A model generated the notes under the pieces. It saw only the letters and a program-made list of their open reading frames with translations, did not search any database and was not told the origin of the DNA. A DNA stretch of 64,000 nt from NCBI RefSeq assembly GCF_050389775.1, contig NZ_CP177144.1, positions 3,224,001 through 3,288,000 of the forward strand. Direction: 5' to 3'. Position 1 is the first letter of the stretch. Each line of letters starts with the position of its first letter. The position numbers were made by a program, and so were the translations under genes. The stretch comes from Marinibacterium sp050389775. GTDB lineage: Bacteria; Pseudomonadota; Alphaproteobacteria; Rhodobacterales; Rhodobacteraceae. Below, piece by piece: positions 59,504 to 64,000 of this stretch.

Positions 59504-62500
59504 GGCAACTGTCGCTCGTGCCCGCCGGCGCCGGTGCTGGCAAGACCTACCACATTCAGAAGACGCTGGCCGAATGGGTCGTTTCGGGCCAGGTGGCGCC
59601 GGGGCGTATCCTTGCCGTGACCTTCACCGAAGCGGGCGCCGCCGAGATGCGCGATCGCATTCGGGCGGAACTGATGGCCCGTGGCCGCATCGACGATGCG
59701 CTCGAGATCGACCGCGCCTACGTCGGAACGATCCACGCGCTCGGCCTGCGGCTGCTGACCGAACATGCCTTTGCCGCCGGACGGTCACCGGAGGGCCGGT
59801 TGCTGAGCGAGCAGGAACGCGACCTGCTGATCCGCCTGGAAATGGATCGTTGCGTGGCGCTGGAGCCGGTCATGGCCGACCTGGAGCGGTTCGGCTACGC
59901 GTGGGATTACAACACCGGCCGATCGGCCGAGGATGCCTTTCGCGCCAATGTGCTGCGAACCGTGGACCTGCTGCGCAGCCTGGGCGAACGCGGCCAGTCG
60001 CCGGACATCGTCGCGCCGGCGCTGGCCGCACTGGCCGAGGGTTATGGTCCCTGTGCCGACGATGGCGCGCCTCTGACGGCAGCCCTGCGGCGCGCGGTCG
60101 AGGCGCTTCTGGCTCGCTTCCCCGACAGTCTCGCACCACTCTTTGCCGACACGCGCACGGTCCGCGATGCCTTTGCCAGCGACCACCGGCAACTGCGTCG
60201 GGCCGCTCAACCCGGGCGGCTCGATGCAGATTGGTCCTGCTGGCAGAAACTGCGGGCTCTGCGGACCTCCAACAACCGGTCGAAGACACCCGATGGCTAT
60301 GACACGCTGGCCCGGGCCGTCATCGAGGCCGCCGGCTCCTTGCCGCGCCACCCCGGCCCGCTGGCCGACGCCCGGGCGCACCTGACCGCCCTGGTGACCG
60401 GGGCGCAGCAGGTCATGGCCAGCTACCAGGCTGCCAAGCGCCATGCCGGGCTGATCGACTACGCCGACATGATCGCCGAGACCGAGGCCTTGCTGCGCAC
60501 CCGGCCCGAGATCCTCGCATCGGTCCTGGATGACATCGACTGTGTCGTGATCGACGAGTTCCAGGACACAAACCCTGTGCAGTTCGCCCTGCTCTGGCGC
60601 CTGGCCCGCGGCGCGGAAAGGGCGCTGGTCGTGGGCGACACCAAGCAATCCATCATGGGGTTCCAGGGAGCCGACCCGCGGCTGTCCGAAGCCTTGCAGG
60701 CGGCCCATCCCGACAGCGTGTCGCCCCTGGACCGGAACTGGCGGTCCGACGCGCGGATCATGGAGATGGTAAATGCCTTGGGAGCTTGCCTCTTTGACGC
60801 ATACGATCCCTTGCAACCCCGCCGCGCCGCCGGCGAGGCCGCGGCGCTGGACATCCTCTGGAAACCGCCCGGGCGCAAGGACACCAGCGCCGAAGCCATC
60901 GCGAACCGGATCGCCGACATCCTGGCGGCCGAAACCCCGGTTCTGGACAAGACCACCGGGGCCAGCCGCCCTGCCCGCCCCAGCGATATTGCCGTGCTGA
61001 CCTATACCCACCAGAAGGCGTCGCGAACGGCCGCGGCGCTCGAAGCGCATGGCCTGCCCGTCCGCATTCGGCAGGACGGCTGGCTGGCCTCACCGGTGAT
61101 CCGGGCCGCCCGGGCCGCCCTGGCGCTGACCGCCGATCCCGGCGACGGTCATGCCACGCTCACATGGCTGACGCTGGGTCCGCCCAGAATGGCCCTGGAA
61201 GAGGCCCTTCGCAATGCAGCGGACGGAGTGCTTGACACGCATTGCTCGCTGCCGCCGCTGCATGCCTTGACGGCCGGGCTCGAAACCCGGTCCGTGCCCG
61301 AAACCGTGGCCGCGGTCCTGCGGGCCGCCGGGCTGCGCGATTGGGCCGCCGGGCTGGCCGCGCCGCGCCAAGCGCTCGCCGACCTGGCCCGGCTGGACGC
61401 CGCGGCCCAGGATTTCGAGGCCATGGCACCAGAATTGCGTGCCGCGTCCGGGTTCCACGGCGCTGGATTGCAGGTCTTTCTTGGCTGGATCGCCCATCAG
61501 GACGGCAAGGATCGGGATCGCCATCCCGACCCGGACGGCTGGTCGTCGACCGGTGTGGAAGTGTGCACCTGGCATGCGTCGAAGGGCCGTGAATGGCCAA
61601 TCACCCTGGTCACCGAATTCGACCGCAAGATCGCCGAACGCCCGGGCACGCTGCATGCGGATTTCGACGGTTTCGAAGACCTGGACAACGTGCTGGAACA
61701 CGCCGGCCTTGGGCTGCTTCCCGATTTCGCCGCGCCCGAGAGCCAGGCCCCCTTTGCCGAGGCCCGCCGACCCGAAGAGGAACGCAACGCCGCCCGGGCG
61801 CTTTACGTGGCGCTGACCCGTGCGCGCGACCGGCTCGTGCTGGTGCTGCCCCGACCGCCCAAATCCGGGTCGTCCAGATCTCGGTCGGACCATCCGAAGA
61901 CCATGATCGACCTGCTTCGTGACCGGGCCGGATTCGACATCGACGGGACCACGCTTCGGATTGCCGGCCAGGATTTCCCGGCACATGTGACCGAAGGCCT
62001 TCCCGAAGCTCCGGACCACGGAGCCCTCGCTCACCCCGAAGAGGCGCCGCGGTTCGGACATCCCCGGCAAGCTGCGGACATCCAACGGACGGCCTGGCGG
62101 CGCAGCCCGTCGACACTGGCCGCCGAGGGCCAACCGGCCCATGGGCGATCCGCCTCGCCGCGGCTGGACACCATTGCCCTGGCCGCAGGGGTCGCCGATA
62201 CGCGCGCAACCTCTGCCACGGACCGCGGCACCGCCTGGCACCTGGCCTTTCGCGTGACGGCCGAACGCCCTGACATGGCCGATCGCCTGTCCCGCGCGAC
62301 CGGCCTGTCCGAGACCACCCTGGCCCAGATCAGGTCGCAGGCAAACAGCCTTTTGTCCTGGCTTGGGGACAGGGGCTTTGACCGGCTGCTCTTCGAACTG
62401 CCCCTGCAGGAGATCGACCCGGACGGGTCCGAAACCAATGCCGTCATCGATTGCCTGGCCGAAGGGCCGGACGGGCTCTTGATCGTCGACTACAAATCCG

Positions 62501-62673
62501 GCGCCTGTCCCGACCCGGACGCACGCTTTGCCACGTATCGCCCGCAGCTCGAGGCCTATGCCGCCATGGCGCGCCGGACCTGGCCCGAAAAGCCGGTCGT
62601 CGGGCTGGCCATCCTCTGGATGAGCGAAGGCACGCTGTCACTCGACCGGATCGAGTCGGAGGCCTTCGCGTGA
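59500..62673 (+). CDS. AddA/UvrD-like helicase-nuclease
   Basis: A 1057-residue superfamily 1A helicase with a C-terminal nuclease. Walker A is PAGAGAGKT (residues 8-16), motif Ia TFTEAGAAEM, Walker B VVIDEFQDTNP (Asp352-Glu353), motif III VVGDTKQSIMGFQGA, motif IV LDRNWRSDARI, motif V/VI CTWHASKGREW and ALYVALTRARDRLVL. The nuclease carries NAVIDCLAEGPDGLLIVDYKSG (Asp997, Lys999) and QLEAYAAMAR. This is the domain order of AddA/RecB, smaller than the usual AddA. With the AddB-like partner it should form a DNA-end-processing complex with two nuclease sites. Confidence 0.9.
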   Translation: MRQLSLVPAGAGAGKTYHIQKTLAEWVVSGQVAPGRILAVTFTEAGAAEMRDRIRAELMARGRIDDALEIDRAYVGTIHALGLRLLTEHAFAAGRSPEGRLLSEQERDLLIRLEMDRCVALEPVMADLERFGYAWDYNTGRSAEDAFRANVLRTVDLLRSLGERGQSPDIVAPALAALAEGYGPCADDGAPLTAALRRAVEALLARFPDSLAPLFADTRTVRDAFASDHRQLRRAAQPGRLDADWSCWQKLRALRTSNNRSKTPDGYDTLARAVIEAAGSLPRHPGPLADARAHLTALVTGAQQVMASYQAAKRHAGLIDYADMIAETEALLRTRPEILASVLDDIDCVVIDEFQDTNPVQFALLWRLARGAERALVVGDTKQSIMGFQGADPRLSEALQAAHPDSVSPLDRNWRSDARIMEMVNALGACLFDAYDPLQPRRAAGEAAALDILWKPPGRKDTSAEAIANRIADILAAETPVLDKTTGASRPARPSDIAVLTYTHQKASRTAAALEAHGLPVRIRQDGWLASPVIRAARAALALTADPGDGHATLTWLTLGPPRMALEEALRNAADGVLDTHCSLPPLHALTAGLETRSVPETVAAVLRAAGLRDWAAGLAAPRQALADLARLDAAAQDFEAMAPELRAASGFHGAGLQVFLGWIAHQDGKDRDRHPDPDGWSSTGVEVCTWHASKGREWPITLVTEFDRKIAERPGTLHADFDGFEDLDNVLEHAGLGLLPDFAAPESQAPFAEARRPEEERNAARALYVALTRARDRLVLVLPRPPKSGSSRSRSDHPKTMIDLLRDRAGFDIDGTTLRIAGQDFPAHVTEGLPEAPDHGALAHPEEAPRFGHPRQAADIQRTAWRRSPSTLAAEGQPAHGRSASPRLDTIALAAGVADTRATSATDRGTAWHLAFRVTAERPDMADRLSRATGLSETTLAQIRSQANSLLSWLGDRGFDRLLFELPLQEIDPDGSETNAVIDCLAEGPDGLLIVDYKSGACPDPDARFATYRPQLEAYAAMARRTWPEKPVVGLAILWMSEGTLSLDRIESEAFA

Positions 62674-62727
62674 TCACCGGGCGCGACAGGGACCGGGCGC
62701 AGAACAGGACAAGGAGAGATTGAGACC

Positions 62728-64000
62728 GTGAGGGACGAGGATTATGACCGCTGGCTGCACGACAACGGCGCCCGCAGCCGGAACGGTCGGACCACCAGGA
62801 TCTTTGCACTGCGCAAGATCGAAAGCATGATGCCGCAGCTGGGCATGGCACAGGCCGACCTGGAGGCCGCCTGGCACGCCGATCGGCTGGACGCCCTGCT
62901 GGGCCGGCTCAAGGAGATGCAGGCCGATTTCAAACGCGGTGGTGACGATTACCGCATCCTGATGCCCGCCTCGGAAAAGCCCGGGAACCGGCTGGCCGGC
63001 TGGCGCAGCTGGCTGGGGCAATACGGCCGTTTCCTTGCCGAGGTCACATCCGGCCAGGATGACCACGCCCGAATTGATGCAACGCTGGAACAATGGCTTG
63101 CGCACTTCCGACAGAGCTTTCCCGGTTTTGAACGGTTCGATTTGCGACATCCCGGATTCGACGCCGGGGAACGCGGCTCGGGGACGGGCAGCAAGCAGGC
63201 GGCGATGGACATGATGCAGGCCCGCCTGCCCGGGATCACCGATGCGGCCGGCGCGGCCGAGACGGCCGTGGCCGTCATTCGGCTGTCGCATCTCAACCGG
63301 TTCACGCAGAACGTCTTCACCGATGCCATCGCCGCCGCGCCAGGCCCCTGTGGCACGGCCATTCTCGACCTGCTGCAGGCCGAGGGCGAACCGGAAGACC
63401 TGGAGGTTGCAGTCGAGATCGTCGCACCGCATGCCATCCGCCAGGCCACGGGCAAGCCCGACAGGGATGCAGCCCGCGCCGGGTTGCAATCGCTCCTGAT
63501 GTTCGCCCATCCGCAACGGTGGATCGACATCAACCAGGGCCGGCGCAAATCCTGCCTGGCGGCGCTTTATGTCGAGGATCCCCCCGACCCCGCCGCGATC
63601 GCCGCCACCGCGGAATGTGATCTGCGCATCGCCCATGACGTCATGAACGGCCTGCGCCGCCGTGGGCTCGTCCCGCGCGACATGATCGACGTTCATGGCT
63701 TTCTCTGGGCCGCCTTGCATGCCAGCCGCGGCGCGGAACAGGCCCTAGATGCCACGCCCCCTTCTTCAGACCAGGACAGCCCGGCCATGAGCACGAACCT
63801 GATCCTGCACGGGCCTCCGGGCACCGGCAAGACCCACGAAACCGCCACCGAGGCCCTGCGTCTTTGCGGCGAGCCGATCCCGGATACCCGCGAAGAGGTC
63901 ATGGCGGCCTATGCCCGGCTGCGGGCAGAGAAGCGGATCGAATTCGTCACCTTTCATCAGTCGACCTCCTACGAGGATTTCATCGAGGGCCGCCAGCCCA
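62728..64000 (+). CDS. McrB-type AAA+ NTPase with novel N-terminal domain, partial
   Basis: Starts at a GTG (AAGGAG 12 nt upstream; no ATG is in frame between the preceding stop and here) and is open for 424 codons to the window edge. Residues about 1-350 match no family I know and are mostly helical, with W/F-rich patches (LAGWRSWLGQYGRFLAE; FPGFERFDLRHPGFD). From residue 357 the sequence is NLILHGPPGTGKTHETATEAL (Walker A Gly362-Thr369), then FVTFHQSTSYEDFIEG (residues 406-421), both hallmarks of McrB GTPases. McrB works with McrC to cut modified DNA; an McrC gene may follow. Same orientation as the AddAB-like genes, 54 bp after them. Confidence 0.85.
   Translation, partial: MRDEDYDRWLHDNGARSRNGRTTRIFALRKIESMMPQLGMAQADLEAAWHADRLDALLGRLKEMQADFKRGGDDYRILMPASEKPGNRLAGWRSWLGQYGRFLAEVTSGQDDHARIDATLEQWLAHFRQSFPGFERFDLRHPGFDAGERGSGTGSKQAAMDMMQARLPGITDAAGAAETAVAVIRLSHLNRFTQNVFTDAIAAAPGPCGTAILDLLQAEGEPEDLEVAVEIVAPHAIRQATGKPDRDAARAGLQSLLMFAHPQRWIDINQGRRKSCLAALYVEDPPDPAAIAATAECDLRIAHDVMNGLRRRGLVPRDMIDVHGFLWAALHASRGAEQALDATPPSSDQDSPAMSTNLILHGPPGTGKTHETATEALRLCGEPIPDTREEVMAAYARLRAEKRIEFVTFHQSTSYEDFIEGRQP

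Overview
This window is a GC-rich chromosomal segment that reads as an alphaproteobacterium of the order Rhodobacterales (Roseobacter/Paracoccus-type). The evidence is gene order and content rather than a marker gene: a yajC-secD-secF block running into a ccmABCDG cytochrome c maturation block, serS beside it, a four-subunit sarcosine oxidase, a ccmI-ruvX-DUF1289 trio, and an alphaproteobacterial-type acnA. No rRNA, tRNA or CRISPR was found.

Layout. 1-5.1 kb: truncated acnA, a small membrane protein, a GST, a TRIC-type membrane protein and a short-chain dehydrogenase. 5.1-6.5 kb: a decayed 45-bp tandem repeat that runs into the end of an RTX-type repeat protein gene. 6.7-13.6 kb, minus strand: one long compact unit yajC-secD-secF-TauE/SafE-Mth938-ccmA-ccmB-ccmC-ccmD-ccmG (ccmD is a 51-codon gene that overlaps both neighbours). 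13.8-19.7 kb, plus strand: secreted trypsin-like protease, serS, a TspO-like membrane protein, a secreted choloylglycine-hydrolase-family enzyme and an MFS transporter. 19.8-27.9 kb, minus strand: a proline-rich helix-hairpin-helix protein, a fatty acid desaturase, a DUF2235 hydrolase, and YfgM-like/bamB/der. 28.2-33.3 kb, plus strand: an RND efflux adaptor and an unusually long RND pump, behind a palindromic operator with no regulator gene beside it. 33.4-42.3 kb: FKBP isomerase, a lipoprotein, an Atm1-type ABC exporter, a 111-bp tandem repeat, a LysM protein, a LOG-family protein, a metallophosphoesterase, sodB, an FkbM methyltransferase and a small secreted protein. 42.4-48.6 kb, minus strand: the sarcosine oxidase genes soxB, soxD, soxA and soxG, with a small membrane protein and a TfoX-like gene between soxB and soxD. 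49.3-54.9 kb: ccmI-ruvX-DUF1289, a PhyH-like dioxygenase, a Bcr/CflA transporter and dusA.

55.0-64.0 kb is the accessory part. Next to the 5' end of dusA, a known integration hot spot, lie a gene of unknown function (minus) and a divergent four-gene operon (plus): a WYL-domain regulator, an AddB-like PD-(D/E)XK nuclease without an AddB N-terminal helicase region, an AddA/UvrD-like helicase with its own C-terminal nuclease, and a GTG-started gene that runs off the window and encodes a long unfamiliar N-terminal region fused to an McrB-type AAA+ NTPase. Taken together I read this as a candidate anti-phage (DNA restriction/degradation) system. It is the most interesting object in the window; whether it has already been described needs a database search.

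A second theme is the number of short, decaying tandem repeats and palindromes in the intergenic gaps (45-bp, 111-bp, 30-bp and about 92-bp periods; a dispersed GCCGGRTATTTGGGA element; GGATTTTTC/GAAAAATCC palindromes).
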